64,000 nt of DNA from Vibrio barjaei (lineage in GTDB: Bacteria; Pseudomonadota; Gammaproteobacteria; Enterobacterales; Vibrionaceae): contig NZ_LQXO02000003.1 of NCBI RefSeq assembly GCF_001639065.2, positions 1 to 64,000 of the forward strand, read 5' to 3'. The translations under genes and the position numbers were made by a program. Below, piece by piece: positions 20,933 to 30,008 of the stretch. Below the pieces are notes generated by a model, which was given only the letters and a program-made list of their open reading frames with translations, made no database searches and was not told the origin of the DNA. Within the stretch, counting starts at the first letter, position 1. Each line of letters begins with the position of its first letter.

Positions 20933-23596
20933 ATGTCTGACATGAAGCATGACGTAGATGCACTGGAAACTCAAGATTGGCTACAAGCACTTGAGTCCGT
21001 TGTTCGCGAAGAAGGTGTAGAACGCGCGCAGTTCCTACTAGAAACAGTTCTAGAGAAAGCACGTTTAGACGGCGTTGATATGCCAACAGGTATCAACACT
21101 AACTACATCAACACTATTCCAGCAGCACAAGAACCAGCTTACCCTGGTGATACCACGCTTGAGCGTCGTATTCGTTCGATTATTCGCTGGAACGCAATCA
21201 TGATCGTATTGCGTGCTTCTAAGAAAGACCTAGACCTTGGCGGTCACATGGCTTCTTACCAGTCTGCTGCAGCATTCTACGAAGTGTGCTTCAACCACTT
21301 CTTCCGTGCTCCTAACGAAACAGACGGTGGTGATCTAGTTTATTATCAAGGTCACATCTCACCGGGTATCTACTCGCGTGCATTCGTTGAAGGCCGTCTA
21401 ACTGAAGAACAGCTAGACAATTTCCGTCAAGAAGTAGACGGTAAAGGTGTTCCTTCATACCCACACCCTAAGTTGATGCCTGAGTTTTGGCAATTCCCAA
21501 CAGTATCTATGGGTCTTGGTCCAATTTCTGCTATTTACCAAGCACGTTTCCTTAAGTACCTGAACGGCCGTGGTCTTAAAGATACGTCTGCTCAGCGTGT
21601 TTACGCCTTCCTAGGTGACGGTGAGATGGATGAGCCAGAATCACGCGGTGCTATTTCTTTCGCTGCGCGTGAGAAGCTAGACAACCTATGTTTCCTAATC
21701 AACTGTAACCTACAGCGTCTAGACGGCCCAGTAATGGGTAACGGTAAGATCATTCAAGAGCTTGAAGGTCTATTTAAAGGTGCTGGTTGGAACGTAGTGA
21801 AAGTTATCTGGGGTAACAACTGGGATGCACTACTGGCTAAAGATACGACGGGCAAGCTACTACAGCTTATGAACGAAACGATCGATGGCGACTACCAAAC
21901 ATTCAAATCTAAAGATGGCGCCTACGTACGTGAGCACTTCTTTGGTAAGTACCCTGAGACGGCAGCACTAGTTGCAGACATGACTGACGACCAAATCTTT
22001 GAATTGAAGCGTGGTGGTCACGATTCTTCCAAGCTGTTTGCTGCGTTTAACAATGCAAAAGAAACAGGCGGCAAACCAACAGTAATCCTAGCTAAGACTG
22101 TTAAAGGTTACGGTATGGGTGAAGCGGCTGAAGGTAAGAACATCGCTCACGGTGTGAAGAAGATGGACATGACTCACGTACAGTACCTACGTGATCGTTT
22201 AGGTCTACAAGACATTCTTTCTGATGAGAAAGTAGCTGAACTGCCTTACCTAAAACTGGAAGAAGGTTCTGCTGAGTACGAATACCTACATGCTCGTCGT
22301 AAAGCACTGAAAGGTTACACGCCACAGCGTCTACCTAAATTCACACAAGAGTTCAAAGTACCAGAGCTAGAAGAATTTGCTCCTCTACTGGGTGCTCAGA
22401 AGCGTGAAATTTCAACGACTATGGCTTATGTACGTACGTTGAACATTCTTCTTAAAGACAAGAACATCGGTAAGAACATCGTTCCTATCATCTGTGATGA
22501 AGCGCGTACGTTCGGTATGGAAGGTCTATTCCGTCAGGTTGGTATCTACAACCCAGACGGTCAAGAATACACACCCGAAGATAAAGGCATCGTTTCTTAC
22601 TACAAAGAAGCGACATCAGGCCAAGTTCTTCAAGAAGGTATCAACGAACTAGGTTCAATGGCATCTTGGGTTGCTGCTGCGACTTCTTACAGCACAAACG
22701 ATCTGCCAATGATCCCGTTCTACATCTACTACTCAATGTTCGGTTTCCAACGTATTGGTGACATGGCATGGCTAGCAGGTGACCAACAAGCTCGTGGCTT
22801 CCTACTAGGCGCTACAGCTGGTCGTACAACACTGAACGGTGAAGGTCTACAGCACGAAGATGGTCACTCGCACATTCAAGCGAACACTATCCCGAACTGT
22901 ATCTCTTACGATCCAACATTCGCTTACGAGCTAGCAGTAATCATGCAAGATGGTATCCGTCGTATGTACGGTCCTGAGCAAGAAAACATTTACTACTACC
23001 TAACAGTAATGAATGAAAACTACGCAATGCCAGCAATGCCAGAAGGCGCTGAAGAAGGCATCCGTAAAGGTATCTACAAGCTTGAGTCTCACGAAGGTGC
23101 TAAGGGTAAAGTTCAGCTAATGAGCTCTGGTACTATCATGAACGAAGTACGTAAAGCAGCGACTATCCTAAGTGAAGAGTACGGCGTAGCATCTGACGTG
23201 TTCTCTGTAACTTCATTCAACGAGCTAACTCGTGATGGTCAAAATGCTGAGCGCTATAACATGCTTCACCCAGAAGCTGAAGCGAAAGTACCTTACATCA
23301 CTACTGTTCTTGGTAACGAACCAGCAATCGCTGCGACGGATTATATGAAGAACTACGCTGAGCAAGTACGTGCATTCATGCCTACTGAGTCTTACAAAGT
23401 TCTTGGTACTGACGGCTTCGGTCGCTCAGACAGCCGTGAGAACCTACGTCGTCACTTCGAAGTTAATGCAGGCTACGTAGTAGTTGCAGCACTAACTGAA
23501 CTAGCGAAACGTGGTGATGTTGAGAAGTCTGTTGTTGCTGAAGCAATTGCGAAGTTCAACATCGACACTGAAAAAACAAACCCACTTTACGCTTAA
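20933..23596 (+). CDS. aceE: Pyruvate dehydrogenase E1 component
   Basis: AceE decarboxylates pyruvate with thiamine diphosphate and transfers the acetyl group to the lipoyl arms of AceF. At 887 residues it has the same length as E. coli AceE. The ThDP motif is clear near residue 229 (GDGEMDEPES, ending in NCNLQRLDGPV). The homodimeric E1 features GGHMASYQS and the C-terminal LGTDGFGRSDSRENLRRHFEV are present. An AAGGA Shine-Dalgarno precedes the ATG. Codon use is strongly biased. Confidence 0.98.
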   Translation: MSDMKHDVDALETQDWLQALESVVREEGVERAQFLLETVLEKARLDGVDMPTGINTNYINTIPAAQEPAYPGDTTLERRIRSIIRWNAIMIVLRASKKDLDLGGHMASYQSAAAFYEVCFNHFFRAPNETDGGDLVYYQGHISPGIYSRAFVEGRLTEEQLDNFRQEVDGKGVPSYPHPKLMPEFWQFPTVSMGLGPISAIYQARFLKYLNGRGLKDTSAQRVYAFLGDGEMDEPESRGAISFAAREKLDNLCFLINCNLQRLDGPVMGNGKIIQELEGLFKGAGWNVVKVIWGNNWDALLAKDTTGKLLQLMNETIDGDYQTFKSKDGAYVREHFFGKYPETAALVADMTDDQIFELKRGGHDSSKLFAAFNNAKETGGKPTVILAKTVKGYGMGEAAEGKNIAHGVKKMDMTHVQYLRDRLGLQDILSDEKVAELPYLKLEEGSAEYEYLHARRKALKGYTPQRLPKFTQEFKVPELEEFAPLLGAQKREISTTMAYVRTLNILLKDKNIGKNIVPIICDEARTFGMEGLFRQVGIYNPDGQEYTPEDKGIVSYYKEATSGQVLQEGINELGSMASWVAAATSYSTNDLPMIPFYIYYSMFGFQRIGDMAWLAGDQQARGFLLGATAGRTTLNGEGLQHEDGHSHIQANTIPNCISYDPTFAYELAVIMQDGIRRMYGPEQENIYYYLTVMNENYAMPAMPEGAEEGIRKGIYKLESHEGAKGKVQLMSSGTIMNEVRKAATILSEEYGVASDVFSVTSFNELTRDGQNAERYNMLHPEAEAKVPYITTVLGNEPAIAATDYMKNYAEQVRAFMPTESYKVLGTDGFGRSDSRENLRRHFEVNAGYVVVAALTELAKRGDVEKSVVAEAIAKFNIDTEKTNPLYA

Positions 23597-23626
23597 TACA
23601 GCGCTTAACTAGAAGGTAAATAAGCA

Positions 23627-25519
23627 ATGGCAATCGAAATTAATGTACCTGACATCGGTGCGGATGAGGTTGAAGTTACTGAGATTCTTGTAAGCGTTGG
23701 CGACAAGGTTGAAGAAGAACAGTCTCTGATCACTGTTGAAGGCGACAAAGCTTCTATGGAAGTTCCAGCGTCTCAAGCAGGTATCGTAAAAGAAATCAAA
23801 GTAGCGGAAGGTGATTCTGTTACTACTGGTTCTCTAATTATGATTTTCGAAGCCGACGGTGCAGCAGCAGCTGCACCTGCTCCTGCGGCTGAAGCGGCTC
23901 CAGCAGCGGCTCCAGCTCCAGCGGCAGCGGCTGAACTTAAAGAAGTTCACGTTCCAGATATCGGTGGTGACGAGGTAGAAGTTACTGAAATCATGGTTAA
24001 AGTTGGCGATGCAGTAGAAGAAGAGCAATCACTTCTAACTGTAGAAGGCGACAAAGCTTCTATGGAAGTACCAGCACCATTTGCAGGTACAGTTAAAGAG
24101 ATCAAGATTGCTGAAGGCGATTCAGTAACAACTGGCTCTCTTGTGATGGTATTTGAGGTATCTGGCTCAGGTGCAGCGGCTCCAGCTCCTGCAGCGGTTG
24201 AAGCGCCAGCGGCTCCTGCTGTAGCAGCGGACAAAGAAGTTAACGTTCCAGATATCGGTGGTGACGAAGTAGAAGTTACTGAGATCATGGTTAAAGTTGG
24301 CGATACAGTAGAAGAAGAGCAATCTCTAATTACTGTAGAAGGCGACAAAGCTTCTATGGAAGTACCAGCACCATTCGCAGGTACAGTTAAAGAGATCAAG
24401 ATTGCTGAAGGTGACAAAGTAACGACTGGCTCTCTAATCATGACTTTCGTTGTTGAAGGCGCAGCACCTGCAGCTCCAGTTGCAGCAGCGGCTCCTTCGG
24501 CAGCAGCTCCAGCACTTGCGGCGGCTCCTGCTCCAGCAGCAAAAGCTGAAGCAGCACCTGCAGCGAACGATTTCCAAGAAAACAACGAATACGCACATGC
24601 GTCTCCAGTTGTTCGTCGTCTAGCTCGTGAGTTTGGCGTAAACCTATCTAAGGTTAAAGGTTCTGGTCGTAAGAGCCGTATCCTAAAAGAAGACGTTCAA
24701 AACTACGTGAAAGATGCACTTAAGCGTCTTGAGTCTGGTGCTGCGGCATCTGGTAAAGGCGGTGACGGCTCTGCTCTTGGTCTACTACCTTGGCCGAAGG
24801 TTGACTTCAGCAAGTTTGGTGAGACTGAAGTTCAGAAGCTTTCTAAGATCAAGAAGATCTCTGGTGCTAACCTACACCGTAACTGGGTAATGATCCCGCA
24901 CGTTACACAGTGGGATAACGCTGATATCACAGCTCTAGAAGCGTTCCGTAAAGAGCAAAACGCTATCGAAGCGAAGAAAGATTCAGGAATGAAGATCACG
25001 CCACTTGTGTTTATCATGAAAGCTGTTGCGAAAGCACTTGAAGCCTTCCCTGCGTTTAACTCTTCTCTATCAGAAGATGGCGAGAGCATCATTCTTAAGA
25101 AGTACGTGAACGTTGGTATCGCGGTTGATACGCCAAACGGTCTTGTTGTTCCAGTCTTCAAAGATGTAAACAAGAAAGGCATCTACGAGCTATCTGAAGA
25201 ACTAATGGTAATTTCTAAGAAAGCACGTGCCGGTAAATTAACTGCGGCTGACATGCAAGGTGGCTGTTTCACTATCTCAAGCCTAGGTGGCATCGGTGGT
25301 ACAGCATTTACGCCTATCGTAAATGCGCCTGAAGTAGGTATCCTTGGTGTATCTAAGTCTGAAATGAAGCCTGTGTGGAACGGTAAAGAATTCGAACCAC
25401 GTCTGCAGCTACCTCTGTCTCTATCATACGATCACCGTGTGATTGATGGTGCAGAAGGTGCACGTTTCATTACTTATCTAAACAGCTGCCTAAGCGATAT
25501 TCGCCGCCTAGTACTGTAA
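23627..25519 (+). CDS. aceF: Dihydrolipoyl acetyltransferase (E2), three lipoyl domains
   Basis: AceF forms the core of the pyruvate dehydrogenase complex and transfers acetyl groups from lipoyllysine to CoA. Three N-terminal lipoyl domains each carry the EGDKAS lipoylation motif (K41 in the first), separated by Ala/Pro-rich linkers. They are followed by a peripheral-subunit-binding domain ([33 protein letters not shown]) and the catalytic domain with the DHRVIDGA active-site histidine. The length is 630 residues, as in E. coli. Lipoyl domains 2 and 3 are almost identical even at the DNA level. It follows aceE by 30 bases. Confidence 0.98.
   Translation: MAIEINVPDIGADEVEVTEILVSVGDKVEEEQSLITVEGDKASMEVPASQAGIVKEIKVAEGDSVTTGSLIMIFEADGAAAAAPAPAAEAAPAAAPAPAAAAELKEVHVPDIGGDEVEVTEIMVKVGDAVEEEQSLLTVEGDKASMEVPAPFAGTVKEIKIAEGDSVTTGSLVMVFEVSGSGAAAPAPAAVEAPAAPAVAADKEVNVPDIGGDEVEVTEIMVKVGDTVEEEQSLITVEGDKASMEVPAPFAGTVKEIKIAEGDKVTTGSLIMTFVVEGAAPAAPVAAAAPSAAAPALAAAPAPAAKAEAAPAANDFQENNEYAHASPVVRRLAREFGVNLSKVKGSGRKSRILKEDVQNYVKDALKRLESGAAASGKGGDGSALGLLPWPKVDFSKFGETEVQKLSKIKKISGANLHRNWVMIPHVTQWDNADITALEAFRKEQNAIEAKKDSGMKITPLVFIMKAVAKALEAFPAFNSSLSEDGESIILKKYVNVGIAVDTPNGLVVPVFKDVNKKGIYELSEELMVISKKARAGKLTAADMQGGCFTISSLGGIGGTAFTPIVNAPEVGILGVSKSEMKPVWNGKEFEPRLQLPLSLSYDHRVIDGAEGARFITYLNSCLSDIRRLVL
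23937..24445 (+). repeat. Tandem lipoyl-domain repeats within aceF
   Basis: The segments 23942-24145 and 24236-24439 can be read side by side with only scattered, mostly third-position, differences. The first lipoyl domain (23640 onward) is clearly more diverged. This points to recent duplication or gene conversion between domains 2 and 3. Confidence 0.8.
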
Positions 25520-25538
25520 GATAACTTTCCCTCTCTCG

Positions 25539-25572
25539 CTCCCCCTTGATTAGGGGGGAGAATTTGTTTTTT
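25539..25572 (+). terminator. Terminator-like hairpin after aceF
   Basis: CTCCCCC pairs with GGGGGAG around a loop of about eight bases, followed by AATTTGTTTTTT. It would separate the aceEF transcript from lpd at least in part. Confidence 0.7.
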
Positions 25573-25655
25573 GATAGTTTCAGTAAACAAATTGCGCCCC
25601 ATGATAGGTAAGCGAGTGGGGGAAAACAAATTCATACAACATTTCCAACGTGAAT

Positions 25656-25716
25656 TGTTGTCTAGCTCACAGGCTAAATTGATTTACTTTTCACACCATT
25701 AACATCTCTGTAAAAT
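25656..25716 (+). promoter_or_regulatory. Candidate lpd promoter with a class I CRP site
   Basis: TGTTG-N6-TCACA (25656-25671) is an 8/10 match to the CRP site. TTTTCA (25688-25693) and TAAAAT (25711-25716) are 17 bases apart. The predicted start is near 25723, which puts the CRP centre at about -60, the class I position. The rest of this 325-base gap shows nothing else I recognise. Confidence 0.4.
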
Positions 25717-25844
25717 GTTGGCGGTCTGAAATCATAATTGTTTAAGTTATTTGTTTAATAGAACGTCTGTTTAAAACGAAGTCTAAGCATATAAAAATCA
25801 ATACCCACTCAGCCTGTTAGGGATAATGACTACAAGAGGTCAAA

Positions 25845-27272
25845 ATGAGCAAAGAAATTAAAGCCCAGGTGGTAGTACTTGGTGCCGGTCCTGCTGGTTA
25901 CTCCGCTGCATTCCGTTGTGCCGATTTAGGCCTAGAAACCGTTCTTATTGAACGTTATAGCACGCTTGGTGGTGTGTGTCTGAACGTGGGTTGTATCCCA
26001 TCTAAAGCACTACTTCACGTTGCTAAAGTTATCGAAGAAGCAAAAGCGCTTGCTGAGCACGGTATCGTATTTGGTGAGCCACAGACTGATATCGATAAGA
26101 TTCGTCTATGGAAAGAAAAAGTTATTAACCAACTTACTGGCGGCCTTGGCGGTATGGCTAAGATGCGTAAAGTAAATGTGGTTAACGGTTTCGGTAAGTT
26201 TACTGGTCCTAACTCAATTGAAGTTGAAGGCGAAGACGGTAAAACGGTTGTTAACTTCGATAATGCCATCGTAGCTGCGGGTTCACGCCCTATTAAATTG
26301 CCATTCATCCCGCATGAAGACCCACGTATTTGGGATTCTACTGATGCGCTAGAGCTGAAAGAAGTACCAGGAAAACTGCTTATCATGGGTGGTGGTATCA
26401 TCGGTCTAGAAATGGCGACGGTATACCACTCTCTGGGTTCTCAGATTGATGTTGTAGAAATGTTTGACCAACTTATCCCTGCTGCGGATAAAGATATGGT
26501 GAAAGTCTACACTAAGCGTATTAAGAACAAGTTTAACTTGATGCTTGAAACCAAGGTCACAGCAGTTGAAGCGAAAGAAGACGGTATCTACGTTTCAATG
26601 GAAGGTAAGAAAGCACCTGCTGAAGCTGAGCGTTACGATGCAGTACTTGTGGCTATTGGTCGTGTACCAAACGGCAAACTGCTTGATGCAGAAAAAGCAG
26701 GTATTGAAGTTGATGAGCGTGGCTTTATCAATGTTGATAAGCAAATGCGTACTAACGTGCCTCACATCCATGCAATCGGCGATATCGTTGGTCAGCCAAT
26801 GCTTGCTCACAAAGGTGTGCATGAAGGTCACGTAGCGGCAGAGGTTATCTCTGGTAAGAAGCACTACTTTGACCCGAAAGTGATTCCGTCAATTGCTTAC
26901 ACTGAGCCAGAAGTAGCTTGGGTTGGTAAGACGGAGAAAGAAGCGAAAGCAGAAGGCATCAACTACGAAACGGCTACATTCCCATGGGCAGCATCCGGTC
27001 GTGCAATCGCATCTGACTGCGCAGACGGTATGACTAAGCTTATCTTCGATAAAGATACTCACCGCGTAATTGGTGGTGCTATTGTTGGCACGAACGGTGG
27101 TGAACTGCTTGGTGAAATCGGTCTAGCGATCGAGATGGGTTGTGATGCAGAAGATATCGCATTGACTATCCACGCTCACCCAACGCTTCACGAATCTGTT
27201 GGTCTTGCGGCAGAAGTATTTGAAGGCACTATCACTGACCTTCCAAATGCAAAAGCGAAGAAAAAGAAATAA
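25845..27272 (+). CDS. lpd: Dihydrolipoamide dehydrogenase (E3)
   Basis: Lpd reoxidises dihydrolipoyl groups with FAD and NAD+ for the pyruvate and 2-oxoglutarate dehydrogenase complexes and glycine cleavage. The 475-residue protein has the FAD motif GAGPAGYSAA, the redox disulfide GGVCLNVGCIPSKALL (C45, C50), the NAD motif GGGIIGLEMA and the C-terminal catalytic HAHPTLHE. It lies 325 bases after aceF with its own probable promoter, as in E. coli, where E3 is shared by several complexes. Confidence 0.98.
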   Translation: MSKEIKAQVVVLGAGPAGYSAAFRCADLGLETVLIERYSTLGGVCLNVGCIPSKALLHVAKVIEEAKALAEHGIVFGEPQTDIDKIRLWKEKVINQLTGGLGGMAKMRKVNVVNGFGKFTGPNSIEVEGEDGKTVVNFDNAIVAAGSRPIKLPFIPHEDPRIWDSTDALELKEVPGKLLIMGGGIIGLEMATVYHSLGSQIDVVEMFDQLIPAADKDMVKVYTKRIKNKFNLMLETKVTAVEAKEDGIYVSMEGKKAPAEAERYDAVLVAIGRVPNGKLLDAEKAGIEVDERGFINVDKQMRTNVPHIHAIGDIVGQPMLAHKGVHEGHVAAEVISGKKHYFDPKVIPSIAYTEPEVAWVGKTEKEAKAEGINYETATFPWAASGRAIASDCADGMTKLIFDKDTHRVIGGAIVGTNGGELLGEIGLAIEMGCDAEDIALTIHAHPTLHESVGLAAEVFEGTITDLPNAKAKKKK

Positions 27273-27287
27273 TTTCTGAGTGAAGAC

Positions 27288-27320
27288 AAAAACGGCCAGT
27301 TTCATACTGGCCGTTTTTTT
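27288..27320 (+). terminator. Terminator of lpd
   Basis: AAAACGGCCAGT pairs with ACTGGCCGTTTT around TTCAT, followed by further T. It starts 16 bases after the stop codon. Confidence 0.94.
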
Positions 27321-27330
27321 ATGGATACTT

Positions 27331-27368
27331 TTAAAAATTAAGCCCTTAAACATTTATGTTCAAGGGCT
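27331..27368 (-). terminator. Terminator of the luxR-type gene
   Basis: On the minus strand AGCCCTTGAACAT pairs with ATGTTTAAGGGCT (one G-T pair), followed by TAATTTTTA. It is adjacent to the lpd terminator, so the convergent genes are insulated separately. Confidence 0.85.
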
Positions 27369-27373
27369 GTTCT

Positions 27374-27994
27374 TTAGTGGCGGCTATCTTTCTCGTAGAT
27401 GCAAACCATATCCATGTAGCAGTCGGTTAACGATTTAATAGATTCACCATCACTACTGCGATTAGCTTCAACAAACAGTGAATAGCAAATACCATGGAAT
27501 AAGCTTGTGAGATGCTTAGTGTTGTGTTGAGAGCAGACTTCGCGACGCTCAATGGCTTTAATGAACATGTTTTCAATCAGTGCTTGGCTGGTTTTGTTCG
27601 ATGAGACAAACAATGGCCAAACCTCATCACGCGTAGATGTACTCCATTCAAACCATACTTTATTCCAGTGACAGTCTTCGATCACCATATCCACCACACC
27701 ATCAAGAATGTTGGTTAGGTTTTCTTTGATGTCGACATCAAGGTCAATGGTATTTGATAAGAAGTTGGAATACTGACAGACGACGTGGTTAAGCACTTCA
27801 TCAACCAAGTCTTCTCGTGTTGGGAAGTAGTTGAATACAGTTGCTACTGAAACTTGTGCAATTTCTGCGATATCCGCGTGACCTCCACGACCAATGCCGC
27901 GTTTCGCGAATACTTCTAGTGCAATCTCCATAAGCTGTAATTTGCGCTTTTGTGGAGATAAGCGAGTTCTAGGTCTTTTTACTATTGAGTCCAT
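27374..27994 (-). CDS. LuxR/HapR/SmcR/OpaR-type quorum-sensing master regulator (TetR fold)
   Basis: This is the TetR-family high-cell-density regulator of vibrios, not the LuxI-partner LuxR. The 206-residue protein has the near-invariant N-terminus KRPRTRLSPQKRKLQLMEIA. A helix-turn-helix follows (GHADIAEIAQVSVATVFNYFPTREDLV, about 38-66), then the ligand/dimer domain with HWNKVWFEWSTSTRDEVWPLF and FHGICYSLFVEANR. The C-terminal third differs from the textbook V. cholerae and V. parahaemolyticus proteins. A good AAGGAA Shine-Dalgarno precedes the ATG, and a Qrr sRNA pairing site lies in the leader. The location between lpd and hpt is conserved in Vibrio. The species-specific symbol (hapR, smcR, opaR) is not assigned. 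Confidence 0.95.
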   Translation of the reverse strand: MDSIVKRPRTRLSPQKRKLQLMEIALEVFAKRGIGRGGHADIAEIAQVSVATVFNYFPTREDLVDEVLNHVVCQYSNFLSNTIDLDVDIKENLTNILDGVVDMVIEDCHWNKVWFEWSTSTRDEVWPLFVSSNKTSQALIENMFIKAIERREVCSQHNTKHLTSLFHGICYSLFVEANRSSDGESIKSLTDCYMDMVCIYEKDSRH

Positions 27995-28521
27995 AATATT
28001 TCCTTGCCAACGTTGGTAGGGCTGGTAACTCTATGAGTACGTCCAACTGCGCCCTGTTTGTTATACAGAGTCAGAGATTTGGTCCAATATGAAAGCTGTT
28101 ATACACAATAACTGGCATATTAATGTTAGTTTTTGGTTAACAATTTCCATTTTGGAAATCACATGCTCTATTTTTTCTTTTGTTTTATAAGTGTAATGGT
28201 GCATATGTGCTTTGGTCAATAGTCATACACTGATAATTTTCATAATTAGCGTTAATTTACCTGCATATCACACTTTGCGCTGAAAGCGTCATATTCTTTC
28301 AACACTATGCGTTAACAAACATTCGTTCTGGTTTATACCAACAGAGTAATTTGACGCCAGATTTTCGCCTGATTTTTATCCTGAGTCAGAAAGTGATACC
28401 ATACTGCGCAAATGTGAACGCTTGGCATCTTTTCACTAAAATAGTGTTGTCTGTTTTAGGTAGGGATTCACAGCCAGTGTTGCTGTGGCGACCAAGTAAA
28501 CCAATCAACATCGAGATAGAT
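27995..28521. other. Divergent regulatory region between the luxR-type gene and hpt (527 bases)
   Basis: It holds the luxR-type leader with a Qrr target (28043-28063), the luxR-type promoter (position not fixed), a LuxR-like binding sequence at 28227-28248 (14/22 to TTATTGATAAATTTATCAATAA) and the hpt promoter. An open frame extends upstream of hpt to 28351 but without a start signal. No other gene was seen. Confidence 0.6.
28043..28063 (-). promoter_or_regulatory. Predicted Qrr sRNA pairing site in the luxR-type mRNA leader
   Basis: On the minus strand the leader reads taacaaacagggcgcagttgg. The blocks TAACAA and CAGTTGG are complementary to the conserved Qrr core blocks UUGUUA and CCAACUG, in the same order and near the same spacing as in the V. 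cholerae hapR leader. It lies about 50-70 bases before the ATG. Confidence 0.65.
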
Positions 28522-29052
28522 ATGAAACATACTGTTGAAGTCATGATTTCTGAGCAAGAAGTTCATGAGCGTGTAAAAGTGTTAGGTAAAGAAATTACTG
28601 AACACTACAAAGGTAGCGAAGATTTAGTTATGGTCGGCTTGCTACGTGGCTCTTTTGTCTTTATGGCGGATTTGGCTCGTGCCATTGAGCTTACTCACTC
28701 AGTAGACTTTATGACGGCATCAAGCTATGGCAATACGATGGAAAGCTCACGCGATGTGCGTATCCTGAAAGATCTTGATGATGATATTAAAGGTAAAGAT
28801 ATCCTGCTTGTGGAAGATATTATCGATACTGGTAATACCTTAAACAAAGTGAAAGAGATTCTATCGCTACGCGAACCAAAATCTATTCAGATTTGTACCT
28901 TGCTAGACAAGCCATCACGCCGTGAAGTCGATGTTGATGTTAAATGGATTGGCTTCGAAATCCCGGATGAGTTCGTAGTGGGTGTTGGTATCGATTACGC
29001 TCAGAAATATCGTCACTTACCATACATCGGTAAAGTGGTACCTCAGGAATAA
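28522..29052 (+). CDS. hpt: Hypoxanthine phosphoribosyltransferase
   Basis: Hpt salvages hypoxanthine (and guanine less well) to the nucleotide with PRPP. The 176-residue protein has [18 protein letters not shown] and the PRPP loop [13 protein letters not shown], with a C-terminal hypoxanthine pocket ([30 protein letters not shown]). The frame stays open for 57 codons upstream, but the ATG at 28522 gives the family N-terminus (MKHTVEVMI) and has GAGATAG upstream. Confidence 0.97.
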   Translation: MKHTVEVMISEQEVHERVKVLGKEITEHYKGSEDLVMVGLLRGSFVFMADLARAIELTHSVDFMTASSYGNTMESSRDVRILKDLDDDIKGKDILLVEDIIDTGNTLNKVKEILSLREPKSIQICTLLDKPSRREVDVDVKWIGFEIPDEFVVGVGIDYAQKYRHLPYIGKVVPQE

Positions 29053-29070
29053 ATCTGGTCGTACAAACAT

Positions 29071-29104
29071 AAAAAATGCCCATCTCTGTGAGATGGGCAT
29101 TTTT
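29071..29104. terminator. Bidirectional terminator between hpt and can
   Basis: AAAATGCCCATCTC pairs with GAGATGGGCATTTT around TGT, with A and T tracts usable in both directions. Confidence 0.93.
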
Positions 29105-29116
29105 CTAAATACTGGA

Positions 29117-29776
29117 TTATTTTAGTACTTCGGTACTCAAAATTTTCGACATGGCAGCTTGGTAATTTACTTCAAGACTCTCTCTGCTTGAACAGCGAAC
29201 ACCGAGATCTTGCAGCTTACCATCACCAATGCCATAGACCACACCATGAACTTCAACTTCTTGGCCGCGTTCCCAAGCGTTTTGCATAATGGTTGAGTTA
29301 CCTAGGTTGTACACCTGCTCAGCAACGTTAATCTCACAAAGCTTGTCACCCCACATGTCGCGTGGCAATTCACCGAGCCAGTTACGATGCTTTAAGTACA
29401 AATCACGGATATGCAGAAGCCAGTTGTTAATGAGCCCAAGCTGTGGGTTATCAATAGCAGCATTCACGCCACCACAGCCATAGTGACCACAAACGATGAT
29501 GTGTTTGACTTTTAGCACATCTACCGCGTATTGCACTACAGATAGGCAGTTAAGATCGGTATGAATGACTTGGTTGGCAACATTACGGTGAACAAAGAGT
29601 TCGCCTGAATATAACCCCGTTAGACGCTCTGCTGGTACTCGGCTATCGGAGCAACCAATCCAAAGGAATCCAGGGTTTTGGCCTTCCTCTAGCTTTGCGA
29701 AATACTCTGGTCTTTCGGAGCGAATTTCTTCAGACCACTTTGAATTGTTGTCAAAGAGTTGTTTGATTTCCGGCAT
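29117..29776 (-). CDS. can: Beta-class carbonic anhydrase
   Basis: This zinc enzyme interconverts CO2 and bicarbonate. The 219-residue protein has the ligands C42, H98 and C101, plus the D44-R46 dyad ([24 protein letters not shown]), at exactly the positions of E. coli Can. ATG 29776 is preferred over ATG 29791 because AAGGGAAG precedes it. It is divergent from a SulP transporter, which suggests a shared role in inorganic carbon supply (inference). Confidence 0.96.
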   Translation of the reverse strand: MPEIKQLFDNNSKWSEEIRSERPEYFAKLEEGQNPGFLWIGCSDSRVPAERLTGLYSGELFVHRNVANQVIHTDLNCLSVVQYAVDVLKVKHIIVCGHYGCGGVNAAIDNPQLGLINNWLLHIRDLYLKHRNWLGELPRDMWGDKLCEINVAEQVYNLGNSTIMQNAWERGQEVEVHGVVYGIGDGKLQDLGVRCSSRESLEVNYQAAMSKILSTEVLK

Positions 29777-30008
29777 GATACTTCCCTTCAATAATTCGAG
29801 ATACTATACACAATGTTACAAATTGAATCTCGAAAAAAAAGTATCAAAATGTACTCATCTGACGTGTTCATGTACCTAAAATCAGTGACTTAACGATTCG
29901 GTGAAAAAAACTTATATCTTATGAAAATTGAATGGCCCTTATTAGTTATTAACTTATTGTCACATTTGTTAAGGTGAGGCAATTTTTTGGTTATTTTCAA
30001 GGATAGTA

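Noticed and set aside
23947..24585. Long open frame on the minus strand inside aceF (212 codons, Ala/Ser/Thr-rich)
   Set aside because: It is the shadow of the repetitive, codon-biased lipoyl and linker sequence of aceF; low complexity and no start signal.
28351..28521. 57-codon in-frame extension upstream of hpt
   Set aside because: Begins with TTG without a Shine-Dalgarno; the encoded residues do not resemble the Hpt N-terminus, which starts at 28522.
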